Part shown: in pieces, positions 21,312-28,559 of the stretch
Layout of the letters: each line of letters starts with the position of its first letter
Position numbering within the stretch: position 1 is the stretch's first letter
Virus record (IMG/VR): IMGVR_UViG_3300045972_000799
Location: 1 to 29,906 of that record
From: a virus
DNA length: 29,906 nucleotides
Strand: one strand, 5' to 3'
Notes under the pieces: generated by a model
Seen by the model: the letters and a program-made list of their open reading frames with translations, nothing else
Database searches by the model: none
Told to the model about the DNA's origin: nothing
Program-made: the position numbers and the translations under genes

Positions 21312-22532
21312 ATGCAACCGAAATTAATTTCAGTAAAATTATTTGAATTAGCTAAACGCCTAATAAAGTTTGATAAACAATTAGGCGTTTATCATAATGG
21401 GATAGACAATAACTATCCAGAGCGTGTGGAGCGAATCATTAATAATTCTGCCACAGCCAAACCCGCTGCCAAATTATTTCGAAAGTATGTTGTTGGGAAA
21501 GGATTTGGAGATGTCTTAAATAATTTCATTGTAAATAAAACATTAGGAATCACTTTAAGAAAGTTCTTTACCAAATTGGCTCATTCATATTCCTATCAAA
21601 ACGGTGTATTCATTCACGTCAATTATAACCTAAACTTCAAAATCATAAGTTTAGATGTATTGCCTTTCGGTCATTGTCGAGTTGGAAAAAAAGATGATAA
21701 ACATTACAATGGAAAAATCATAGTTTATGACAATTTTGACGGATTAAACGGAGCTGTCGACAAAAAGAAGTTTGATGCAATTGATGTTTACAATTCAGAT
21801 CCAAAAGTTATTGAAGCTCAGATAAAAAAAGCTGGAGACATTACAAAATACAAAGGTCAAGTATTCTTTTTCAATCCTGAAGAAACTATCTACCCATTAG
21901 CGCACATTGACAATGTAATCGATGATGCTGATTCAGAAAAGATGAGTAGTGTTTTCAAAAACACTTCTTTACGCAAAGGTTTCTTTGGCAAAAAGATAGT
22001 TGTTACACCTCCGATGCTTGGTGAAGACTTAAGGCATCCTGATAATTTACTTACGGATGATCAACTTCTAGAAAAAAGATATGTAGAGACTGAAAGAACC
22101 AATTTCAGAAACTCAATGCAAAGTTTTATAGGCGCTGACAATGCAGACGGAATGTTGCACCTGGAGATGGAATTTGAAGGAGACGATATTAAAAAAATCA
22201 TCAATTTTATAGATGTCAACACTAATATTAATGACAAACTTTTCGAATATACTGAAAAATCAACCGCCAACAATATTAGAAAAGCATTTGGAAACATTCC
22301 AAGCATTTTGATTGAGAATAATGAAAGTTCAGTCTTTGGAAATTCAGGTGAGATGCTAAAACAGGCAAAACTATTCTATCAGGACCAAACTGAAGAGGAT
22401 AGAGATACAATTGAAACTGATGTATTAAAACCATTGCTTGAAAAATTTGAAGGGTTTATAATGCCAGCAGCCGGATTAAAAATTTTACCATTAATCGAAA
22501 ATGTAAAAATCAATGAGCCAATTAATAACTAA
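21312..22532 (+). CDS. Portal protein (probable)
   Basis: A 406-residue protein with portal features: an amino-terminal region KPAAKLFRKYVVGKGFGD, a central beta part, and a late helical section (DKLFEYTEKSTANNIRKAFG ... SSVFGNSGEMLKQAKLFYQD) that resembles the stem/crown helices of phage portals. In most siphophages the portal precedes the capsid gene, but here it follows it by two genes. The gene ends overlapping the connector gene by 20 nt. The role is to form the DNA-translocating ring at one head vertex. Confidence 0.8.
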   Translation: MQPKLISVKLFELAKRLIKFDKQLGVYHNGIDNNYPERVERIINNSATAKPAAKLFRKYVVGKGFGDVLNNFIVNKTLGITLRKFFTKLAHSYSYQNGVFIHVNYNLNFKIISLDVLPFGHCRVGKKDDKHYNGKIIVYDNFDGLNGAVDKKKFDAIDVYNSDPKVIEAQIKKAGDITKYKGQVFFFNPEETIYPLAHIDNVIDDADSEKMSSVFKNTSLRKGFFGKKIVVTPPMLGEDLRHPDNLLTDDQLLEKRYVETERTNFRNSMQSFIGADNADGMLHLEMEFEGDDIKKIINFIDVNTNINDKLFEYTEKSTANNIRKAFGNIPSILIENNESSVFGNSGEMLKQAKLFYQDQTEEDRDTIETDVLKPLLEKFEGFIMPAAGLKILPLIENVKINEPINN

Positions 22533-23025
22533 AACAGATATTGCTTCAAAAAGACAGATTTCAAAATCTGTTGCTGATGCAAAAATAGATCCATTTATTG
22601 AAGATGCGGAACTTTTAGACCTTTTGCCATTACTGGGAGAGAAATTTTATTTTGCTGTCAAAGAGAACCCAACTGATTATGTAGATTTATTGGAAGAAAA
22701 GCTATATCAGTATGATAAGCAAACAATAAAAAGCCCTGGAATAAAAAGAGTATTAATTGACTTTGCTTTTGCAAGATATATGATGCACGGGAGTGTGACT
22801 GATACTCCTTTCGGAATGGTTCAAAAAGAAAGTCAAGATTCGACAGCTGTGAGCAGAACCGACAAAAAAGAAAGCTACAAATTACACCAGCAAACAGCAA
22901 TGCAATACTGGGCTCAAGTTGAGAATTATTTGGTTAGAAATTCAAATTTATATCCACTTTTTAGGCAATATGACTGTGTACAATCGCAAAGAAGAACTTT
23001 TAAACTAAACCACATTACAAGATGA
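22513..23025 (+). CDS. Head-tail connector-like protein
   Basis: A 170-residue, mostly helical protein starting in the 3' end of the portal gene. It has the layout of the short gp6-type connector adaptors: helices DPFIEDAELLDLLPLLGEKF and KRVLIDFAFARYMMHG, then a conserved-looking YWAQVENYLVRN near the end. I associate this with a Bacteroidetes-specific family of unknown-function connector proteins. The position directly after the portal supports head completion. Confidence 0.75.
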   Translation: MSQLITKTDIASKRQISKSVADAKIDPFIEDAELLDLLPLLGEKFYFAVKENPTDYVDLLEEKLYQYDKQTIKSPGIKRVLIDFAFARYMMHGSVTDTPFGMVQKESQDSTAVSRTDKKESYKLHQQTAMQYWAQVENYLVRNSNLYPLFRQYDCVQSQRRTFKLNHITR

Positions 23026-23774
23026 CAGCACAAGAATTAATTGATTTAATCAACACCAATTTAGAGGACAATAATACAAAAGATATTACTCCAGCTATTT
23101 TAAGGAATCTTTTACTTTCATTATTTCAGAGTCAGGATTTACAAACTATAATCAATAATGGAGGAGTTGCATTTATAGAAAATTTAACAGCAAATAATAG
23201 CAATGCTTACGTAAGAGTAGAATCTGAGGAATTTTACAGCAAAGCAACTTTTTGCAGTTCCTTTGGAAACTTGGCGGCTATTATTGGTTGTGAAAGTGGC
23301 GAAGCTTTGTTTTCTCAAATAAAATTGAATCCTGGAGATCTAAGTTTTTTATCAAAATTATGTTTTGAAGAGCCAATAGGTACTGAGGCTATTTTTAAAA
23401 TTCCTGCAAAACCAAACGGTAACTATGTTTTGGCAACTATGCAAGATTTAGCAAATTTAAGACCTTACAAAGTCTACACAGCATTATTAACACAATCAGG
23501 AACGGATGCGCCCGTTGCTACAGTTCTTGAAAATACATTGGGATATGCAATTACTTTTAATTATCAAGGTGTTGGAATGTATAGTGTAAATGAGAATCCT
23601 TTTGATATTAATAAAACTTTTTGTTTGTTAAATCAATTTGGAGGCAACATAGGGACTTACAATTCTGCAATAAATATTGAAGAAGGTGCAATTGTTTTAA
23701 GAACTAGTCTAGATGGAGTAGCTTATGATACTTTATTACAAAGTACACCAATCGAAATAAGAGTTTATAACTAA
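23022..23774 (+). CDS. Tail fibre/baseplate-associated protein
   Basis: A 250-residue protein overlapping the connector stop by 4 nt. The amino-terminal helix (AQELIDLINTNLEDNNTKDI) has the same pattern as the start of the protein at 13542 and may be a docking module. The remainder is beta-rich with Gly/Asn turns, as in fibre or baseplate wedge proteins. It is the first gene of the fibre cluster. Confidence 0.65.
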   Translation: MTAQELIDLINTNLEDNNTKDITPAILRNLLLSLFQSQDLQTIINNGGVAFIENLTANNSNAYVRVESEEFYSKATFCSSFGNLAAIIGCESGEALFSQIKLNPGDLSFLSKLCFEEPIGTEAIFKIPAKPNGNYVLATMQDLANLRPYKVYTALLTQSGTDAPVATVLENTLGYAITFNYQGVGMYSVNENPFDINKTFCLLNQFGGNIGTYNSAINIEEGAIVLRTSLDGVAYDTLLQSTPIEIRVYN

Positions 23775-23778
23775 AAAA

Positions 23779-24096
23779 ATGGAATCAAAAATAACCTTAG
23801 ACCCTTCTATTGCTTCGACGATTGATATTTCTCCTGTTGGATTTGAAGAGCAAGTTAATATCTATTTCACAGCTAGCGAAAATTGGACTGGTGATTTTGA
23901 ATTTGTGGTCTACAATTCTGCTCAAAAAAACAGATTTGTAAAACCAACAAATGCTTTGACCGTGGTTGAAAAGCGCATGCATTTAGTGATTAATCCAAAA
24001 ATTCAAGGATTGACAGCTACTGCCAATTATTACGAAATTGTGAGTACGACAACCAAAAGGGTAATTTTCAAAGGACTTTTAAATATTGTAAAATGA
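23779..24096 (+). CDS. Small beta-sandwich fibre-cluster protein
   Basis: A 105-residue beta-rich protein (EQVNIYFTASENWTGDFEFVVY) ending with FKGLLNIVK. Size, beta pattern and place immediately before the collagen-like fibre gene (4-nt overlap) fit a BppU-type or fibre-attachment module. This is an inference from context. Confidence 0.65.
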   Translation: MESKITLDPSIASTIDISPVGFEEQVNIYFTASENWTGDFEFVVYNSAQKNRFVKPTNALTVVEKRMHLVINPKIQGLTATANYYEIVSTTTKRVIFKGLLNIVK

Positions 24097-25757
24097 TAGT
24101 AGAAATTACCACAGATTCACCAGACATCGTCTTTGGAAACTCAGGCGAAAAAATGATCGTTACTGTCGATTTGAAAAAAGATGGTATTGATGGACTAAAA
24201 GGTGACACTGGAGAACAAGGTATTCAAGGGGAAAAGGGTGACAAAGGCGACAAAGGAGATACTGGCGACACTGACGCTTACACACAATCTGAAGCAGATA
24301 GTTTATTAGCTAATAAAGTTGACAAAGTTTCAGGAAAATCACTTATTGACGATACTGAAATAGAACGTTTGGCTGATGTTTTCAATTTTGATAACTCAAC
24401 AAACGAAGTAGATTTAGGAAATAAAGTAGATAAAGAATTAGGTCTTAGCTTGTATTCTGATTCATTAACTGACACAAGAGCCAAGCTAAGATACACAGAT
24501 GAAGAGAAGACGAAACTTGCAGCGTTAGACGGTAATCATTTTAGAGGAAAATTTACTAGCGAAGTATTGTTAAGTGCTATTACTGGTATCATTGGAGATT
24601 ATGCAGCAGTAGATTTAGGAGTTGGAAGCGATGTGATTGGATACATTTGGGATGACAACGATAATATTTGGGTAAAGCAATTAGGAAGTTCTACTGCAGA
24701 AACTCCAGCAAGTATCAAAAGCAAATATGAAAGCAATGCGGACACAAACTCATTGACTGATATTTTAAAGTCAAATTTCATATCAGCTTACAACTGGATA
24801 GCTACTAATGGAGCAAGTTTATTAGGTCATTTGTCAAGCAATTCTAATCCACATAACGTAACCGCTTCTCAAGTTGGTGCGCCAAGTGGAAGTGGAACTT
24901 CTAGCGGAAGTAATACAGGTGACAATGCCGCTAACTCATTATACAGTGGTTTAGCTTCGAGTAAAGAAGATGCAAGCAACAAATCTACGTCAACTTCTGA
25001 AAGTGCGAGTAGTGTAAAGTTTCCTGTTTGGAGTGCTATTTTATCTTATTTTGATGCTGCAAGAATTAGAACAATTTTAGGAATTATAACTTTAAGTGGA
25101 AGTAACACTGGAGACCAAGATGAGAATTCAATTTACGTTACACATGATTTTCTAAACATTGCCGGTGACAGCAATTGGACTCTTGCTTCAATTCTTTCAG
25201 GAACTTTTGCAAGTAATACTACGAATGTCACGGTTAACAATCCAGGAGTAGGTAGAGTAACATCGTCAACAACACCAAACAGTGGTTATCAAGTCAAGAA
25301 CGCAGGAACTAATATGAAACTTAAAGGCGGTGAGGTTTTTACCGAAATCATCAATCCTTTAACGTTCACAAATACAACTTTTAGATTTGGCGAAATGGAC
25401 GCATTTTCCTCCATCGATGCTACTAATGGAATTTATTGTGAATATGCAAATTCAGGAGCCTTAGCTTTAAAAACTGCTAATGCTGGCAATAGAACAAGTG
25501 TAACAGTTGGTACTTTATCTTTAAATAACTGGTACAAACTTAGAGTTACTGTCAATCCAACTGCTACAAGTGTTGTTGCAGAACTATTTAATAATGTAGG
25601 AGCTTTAATAGCTACTAGCGCTCCAATTACAACTAATATCCCGTCAAATTCAACGTTGATGAACGTTGGTTTTGTTGTTACCAATAGTGGTTCAACAGCT
25701 ACTGCATTGTTGGATGTAGACCTTATAAATTTAAAATTAAATAACCTAACAAGATAA
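24093..25757 (+). CDS. Collagen-like tail fibre with lectin-like C-terminus
   Basis: A 554-residue trimeric fibre candidate. A short beta module is followed by a collagen-like Gly-X-Y run (about residues 31-59: GLKGDTGEQGIQGEKGDKGD...). Next come coiled and fibre repeats (HLSSNSNPHNVTASQVGAPS, then two SGSNTGD motifs). The last ~190 residues form a jelly-roll/concanavalin-like domain (WYKLRVTVNPTATSVVAELF). Such fibres carry the receptor-binding tip. Notably this gene, not the DGR targets, is the obvious adsorption protein, and it contains no VR copy. Confidence 0.85.
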   Translation: MIVEITTDSPDIVFGNSGEKMIVTVDLKKDGIDGLKGDTGEQGIQGEKGDKGDKGDTGDTDAYTQSEADSLLANKVDKVSGKSLIDDTEIERLADVFNFDNSTNEVDLGNKVDKELGLSLYSDSLTDTRAKLRYTDEEKTKLAALDGNHFRGKFTSEVLLSAITGIIGDYAAVDLGVGSDVIGYIWDDNDNIWVKQLGSSTAETPASIKSKYESNADTNSLTDILKSNFISAYNWIATNGASLLGHLSSNSNPHNVTASQVGAPSGSGTSSGSNTGDNAANSLYSGLASSKEDASNKSTSTSESASSVKFPVWSAILSYFDAARIRTILGIITLSGSNTGDQDENSIYVTHDFLNIAGDSNWTLASILSGTFASNTTNVTVNNPGVGRVTSSTTPNSGYQVKNAGTNMKLKGGEVFTEIINPLTFTNTTFRFGEMDAFSSIDATNGIYCEYANSGALALKTANAGNRTSVTVGTLSLNNWYKLRVTVNPTATSVVAELFNNVGALIATSAPITTNIPSNSTLMNVGFVVTNSGSTATALLDVDLINLKLNNLTR

Positions 25758-25760
25758 CTT

Positions 25761-26195
25761 ATGAATGAAATTATATCCCAATTAGTATATCCGAAACCTA
25801 TTCTACTTATAGGCTTGCTTTTTTTAATGTTTTTCGATTTAATAACAGGAGTCACTAAGGCAAACAAGGCAGGAAATGCCACAACTTCAAGAGGATTGCG
25901 AGATACTTTCGACAAAGGTTCAACTTATCTTATTTTCATTTTGTCGCTCGTTGTTTTGGCTAATATTATCAATATTGCCGATAATGACAAGCAATTTACT
26001 AACATGTTATTGTTTTCATTGAGCACAGTTACTTGCGGAGCTTGCTATGTTGAATTCAAATCAATAATTGAAAATCTTATCGCTATAAATGTAGACAAAG
26101 AAGGAAATGAAAGTGATTTTGCGGTCTATTTTCTTTTACCAATGCACAAACTATTAATTCTGAAACTTAGTAAAAAGCAAAATGATGAAAGCTGA
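25761..26195 (+). CDS. Phage holin
   Basis: A 144-residue membrane protein with three hydrophobic segments (about 10-30 PILLIGLLFLMFFDLITG, 52-72 STYLIFILSLVVLANIINI, 80-98 NMLLFSLSTVTCGACYVEF). It has the arrangement of the toxin-secretion/phage-lysis holin family common in Bacteroidetes phages. It would form the inner-membrane lesions that release the endolysin. It overlaps the endolysin start by 14 nt, which is the expected lysis cassette. Confidence 0.9.
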   Translation: MNEIISQLVYPKPILLIGLLFLMFFDLITGVTKANKAGNATTSRGLRDTFDKGSTYLIFILSLVVLANIINIADNDKQFTNMLLFSLSTVTCGACYVEFKSIIENLIAINVDKEGNESDFAVYFLLPMHKLLILKLSKKQNDES

Positions 26196-26616
26196 TAAGT
26201 CAACATACGATTTCATTCGATCGCCATTAATCGAAGGAGAAAAACTAAAAGCTTACAAGTGTACAGCTGGTAAATGGACAATAGGCCCTGGACTTTGTTT
26301 CTATGCAAATGGAAAAGCGGTTAAACAAGGTGACGTTATCACACAGGCACAATCAGAAAATGAATTTTATGCACGTGCAGTAGAATTCGAGAAAGATGTA
26401 AATAGTTGCCTAGACCGTGAGTTAACTAGAAAAGAATGGAATGTTTTATTTTCTATTGCCTGGAACTATGGCACTGGGTGGTTTCAAAAGAAACGCCTTA
26501 TTGTAGCACAATTCAATGAAAACCCTAAAGATTTTGCAGAAATTGAAAGGATTTTGAAGTTAATGGACAATAGAAATAGAAGGATGAATGAATTAAATTA
26601 TTTAAAATCAATATAA
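26182..26616 (+). CDS. GH24 endolysin (T4-lysozyme-type) with catalytic Cys
   Basis: A 144-residue muramidase. The catalytic pattern E-8aa-C-5aa-T is present: Glu18 in IEGEKLKAY, Cys27 and Thr33 in CTAGKWTIGPG. T4 lysozyme has Asp in place of Cys, while several phage lysozymes (for example P1 Lyz) use Cys. The later helix KEWNVLFSIAWNYGTGW matches the family. No signal-anchor segment precedes the domain, so export depends on the holin. Length is normal for a single-domain enzyme. Confidence 0.93.
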   Translation: MMKADKSTYDFIRSPLIEGEKLKAYKCTAGKWTIGPGLCFYANGKAVKQGDVITQAQSENEFYARAVEFEKDVNSCLDRELTRKEWNVLFSIAWNYGTGWFQKKRLIVAQFNENPKDFAEIERILKLMDNRNRRMNELNYLKSI

Positions 26617-26617
26617 A

Positions 26618-26782
26618 ATGTCAAAAGAAATGCCGCCCTTAGTAAAAGTAGTTTTGGATGATGCCGCCAAAACTTATTCAGAAAGTAAAGCCACAACGAA
26701 TGCGGGTTTTATCCTTCGATTCGTAGCAAGATTTATAACTGTTGATACCGTTATAAAATTGTTCGCTCACAAATTAAGTTAG
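26618..26782 (+). CDS. 54-residue protein after endolysin
   Basis: A small intact frame starting 1 nt after the endolysin stop (MSKEMPPLVKVVLDDAAKTY..., ending KLFAHKLS) and followed directly by a terminator. It is amphipathic without a clear membrane segment. The context suggests the last gene of the lysis operon, perhaps a lysis accessory, but there is no recognisable family. Confidence 0.65.
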   Translation: MSKEMPPLVKVVLDDAAKTYSESKATTNAGFILRFVARFITVDTVIKLFAHKLS

Positions 26783-26806
26783 TTTTTGGTTTTTTGGTTA
26801 GTTGGG

Positions 26807-26837
26807 AAAGCAGTTCAGAGATGGACTGCTTTTTTAT
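26807..26837 (+). terminator. Late operon terminator
   Basis: Stem AAAGCAGTTCA / TGGACTGCTTT: 11 bp with one G·U pair, loop GAGA, followed by a T run. It ends the whole plus-strand late block. Confidence 0.9.
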
Positions 26838-26975
26838 TTATGTCTATTTCTCCAACTCTCATTGTGATACTTGTCACTTGGTTTGCTTTTTAATTTAAAC
26901 CACAAAAAACAAGCAAGAAAAATGAAAGCCGCTGCCGAAATTAAAAAGTCTACTATTGTCATATATGCAAATTTA
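26838..26975. other. Convergent intergenic stretch, no supported gene
   Basis: About 140 bases between the late terminator and the integrase stop. A short open frame here (MKAAAEIKKSTIVIYANLLN) continues into the integrase on the opposite strand and is not convincing. No promoter seen. Confidence 0.5.
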
Positions 26976-28238
26976 TTAAACCGTTATTCTTTTCAAAATT
27001 TCATTTTTTCTTTTGGTTCTGCCAGTGGTATAAACCCCATGAGTAATTTTATCAGTTCTGTGGCTTGCCATTTCTTTTGCTGTATTGATTTCTGTATCAT
27101 TAATTGAGTCTAACAAGTCCAGAAAGTTGTGTTTCATTGAATAAAAGTCCGCGGTTATACTTTCGTACTCAAAATCATTTTCTTTGTCTAATTCTGCCTT
27201 TAATCGAATAGCTCCATCTTTGATTACTATCTTATTTTTTACGTGAGTTCTCCAGCGAATTGTAATTTGTTTAGCGCAATTCTTTTCAGGTCCTGGAACT
27301 AATCCATACGAAAAAAGAAAGTCGTCTTTTGATTTACACATTTGGATAATTTCAGTCCAAAACGGGATTGCATTTTTAATTATGATTTTAGTTTCCCAAA
27401 CATACTGCTTTCCTTTCTTAATCAGGACGTCATATTCCTGTTTTTCCAATCTAATATGTTTTCTTTGAACTGTAAACAACTCTGTACTTCTTGCTCCGGA
27501 ATAAAAAAACACTTTCCCATAACGGTAAAATTCATAATGATTAACTCTTAGGTGCTCCAGAACCAAGTCCAAAGAATCCATCTCGAGAACTTCGCGTTGA
27601 TTCTTTACAATTACTCTTTTTTGGATGTCCCGGGTTAAATTAGTTTCGCAGCATTCGTATTCAATTAATTCTTTGAATAGACTTGAAAAGTAAGCTTTGA
27701 ACTTGTTGAAATAGTTATCGGTTAGGTTGAGGAAATCAAAAATTTCTTTGAGTTCACTTCTACGGAATTTGTAAATAGTAATTTCAGACATTCGAAGCTT
27801 CTTTACTGCCTTCTCAAATCGATTAATAGCATATTCAATTTGCTTCAGGTGCTCAGGAGATCCTTTAATTTTTGAATGAGCTAATCGGAAAGCTTCAATG
27901 ATTAATAAATCAGGGTGCATTATTCCTTTTGGCTTTTCAGGTTTAGCCGCTATATATTTTTTAGTATATGGATTGTAACCTAAATTCTTGAGAGCGTTTA
28001 ACTCATCTTCTAAAATTGTTTTGGTTACATTTCTTCTATTATCCAAATCGCGATAAGAGTTCATTCCTTTTATGACTACTGGGTGAGTTGGTTTAGGAAA
28101 TTCAGGATCGTAGAAATAATATTGAATTTGCCAGTCTTTTTTCAGAGCTGACTTATTACAAGTTTTCCAGTTTTTTGGATTAACTGAAGGTGTACTGCAA
28201 GAGCAACCATTTGGTAAAAGGATTTTGTTGTTTTTCAT
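26976..28238 (-). CDS. int: Tyrosine recombinase / phage integrase
   Basis: A 420-residue integrase. Residues about 100-200 form the core-binding helical domain. The catalytic domain has Arg250 (FFYSGARSTEL), a beta-turn Lys near 274-277, His393 (MASHRT) and the nucleophile Tyr403 (THGVYTTG), ten residues after His393. Box II is unusual: where most family members read H-x-x-R-H, this has Y366-S-M-K369-H370, so the second Arg is replaced by Lys. The rest of the domain is intact, so this is probably a divergent active subgroup. It points away from the tRNA, whose 3' side it borders, as expected for an integrase next to its attachment site. Its upstream region carries an 8-bp inverted repeat that may be an operator or arm site. 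Confidence 0.93.
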   Translation of the reverse strand: MKNNKILLPNGCSCSTPSVNPKNWKTCNKSALKKDWQIQYYFYDPEFPKPTHPVVIKGMNSYRDLDNRRNVTKTILEDELNALKNLGYNPYTKKYIAAKPEKPKGIMHPDLLIIEAFRLAHSKIKGSPEHLKQIEYAINRFEKAVKKLRMSEITIYKFRRSELKEIFDFLNLTDNYFNKFKAYFSSLFKELIEYECCETNLTRDIQKRVIVKNQREVLEMDSLDLVLEHLRVNHYEFYRYGKVFFYSGARSTELFTVQRKHIRLEKQEYDVLIKKGKQYVWETKIIIKNAIPFWTEIIQMCKSKDDFLFSYGLVPGPEKNCAKQITIRWRTHVKNKIVIKDGAIRLKAELDKENDFEYESITADFYSMKHNFLDLLDSINDTEINTAKEMASHRTDKITHGVYTTGRTKRKNEILKRITV

Positions 28239-28240
28239 TT

Positions 28241-28289
28241 TTGTAGCAAAAAATTATTGACGTTTTTATGGACGATAATGATGCTACAA
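28241..28289. repeat. Inverted repeat upstream of integrase
   Basis: TTGTAGCA (28241-28248) and TGCTACAA (28282-28289), perfect inverted 8-mers separated by 33 nt and flanking the integrase promoter area. They could be regulator half-sites or integrase binding sites. No second copy of either type is placed elsewhere in the window. Confidence 0.4.
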
Positions 28290-28302
28290 TGCTGATGTTT
28301 GT

Positions 28303-28347
28303 TAAAAAAATAAACGGCAATCCTTTGTGGTGTTGGATTGCCGTTTT
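28303..28347 (-). terminator. Terminator of tRNA-Asn
   Basis: Perfect 12-bp stem AAACGGCAATCC / GGATTGCCGTTT (28312-28323 and 28335-28346) directly after the tRNA on the minus strand, followed by a run of T on that strand. Confidence 0.85.
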
Positions 28348-28348
28348 G

Positions 28349-28422
28349 CTCCCTCTCTTGGGCTCGAACCAAGGACCCTCTGATTAACAGTCAGATGCTC
28401 TAACCAACTGAGCTAAGAAGGA
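28349..28422 (-). tRNA. tRNA-Asn (anticodon GTT)
   Basis: Minus-strand sequence folds as a canonical cloverleaf: a 7-bp acceptor stem (TCCTTCT with AGAGGGA), D arm TTAGCTCAGTTGGTTAGAGC (AGCTCAGTTGGTTAGAGC core), anticodon loop CTGTTAA giving GTT, T loop GGTTCGAGCC, discriminator G as expected for Asn. CCA is not encoded. Phage DNA starts on its 3' side, so the gene is the probable attachment target, kept intact after integration. Confidence 0.95.
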
Positions 28423-28501
28423 AACTGTATTTATTATTCTTGTCTTTGAATGAACGTTTGGTGTCGCTTTAACTAGTAATTGTTGTTTGTTTAAGCGGTT
28501 G

Positions 28502-28532
28502 CAAATATAGTGCTAAATTTAATTTTTGCAAA
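28502..28532 (-). promoter_or_regulatory. Promoter of tRNA-Asn
   Basis: On the minus strand TTTG (28529-28532) and TATATTTG (28502-28509) are separated by exactly 19 nt, the Bacteroidetes -33/-7 consensus spacing. It is a useful reference for the non-canonical phage promoters. Confidence 0.75.
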
Positions 28533-28559
28533 CAAAATTGAAAAAAATATCGAAAAAAA

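Noticed and set aside
24180-24275. CRISPR-like or tandem DNA repeat
   Set aside because: The repeated GGNGACAA-type units encode the collagen-like Gly-X-Y run of the fibre and are explained by that.
26871-27107. Open frame overlapping the integrase 3' end
   Set aside because: More than half of it is antisense to the integrase and it lacks a promoter; judged chance.
28241-28289. Core attachment site
   Set aside because: The 8-bp repeats are 33 nt apart, too far for a core site; the tRNA 3' end is a better candidate.
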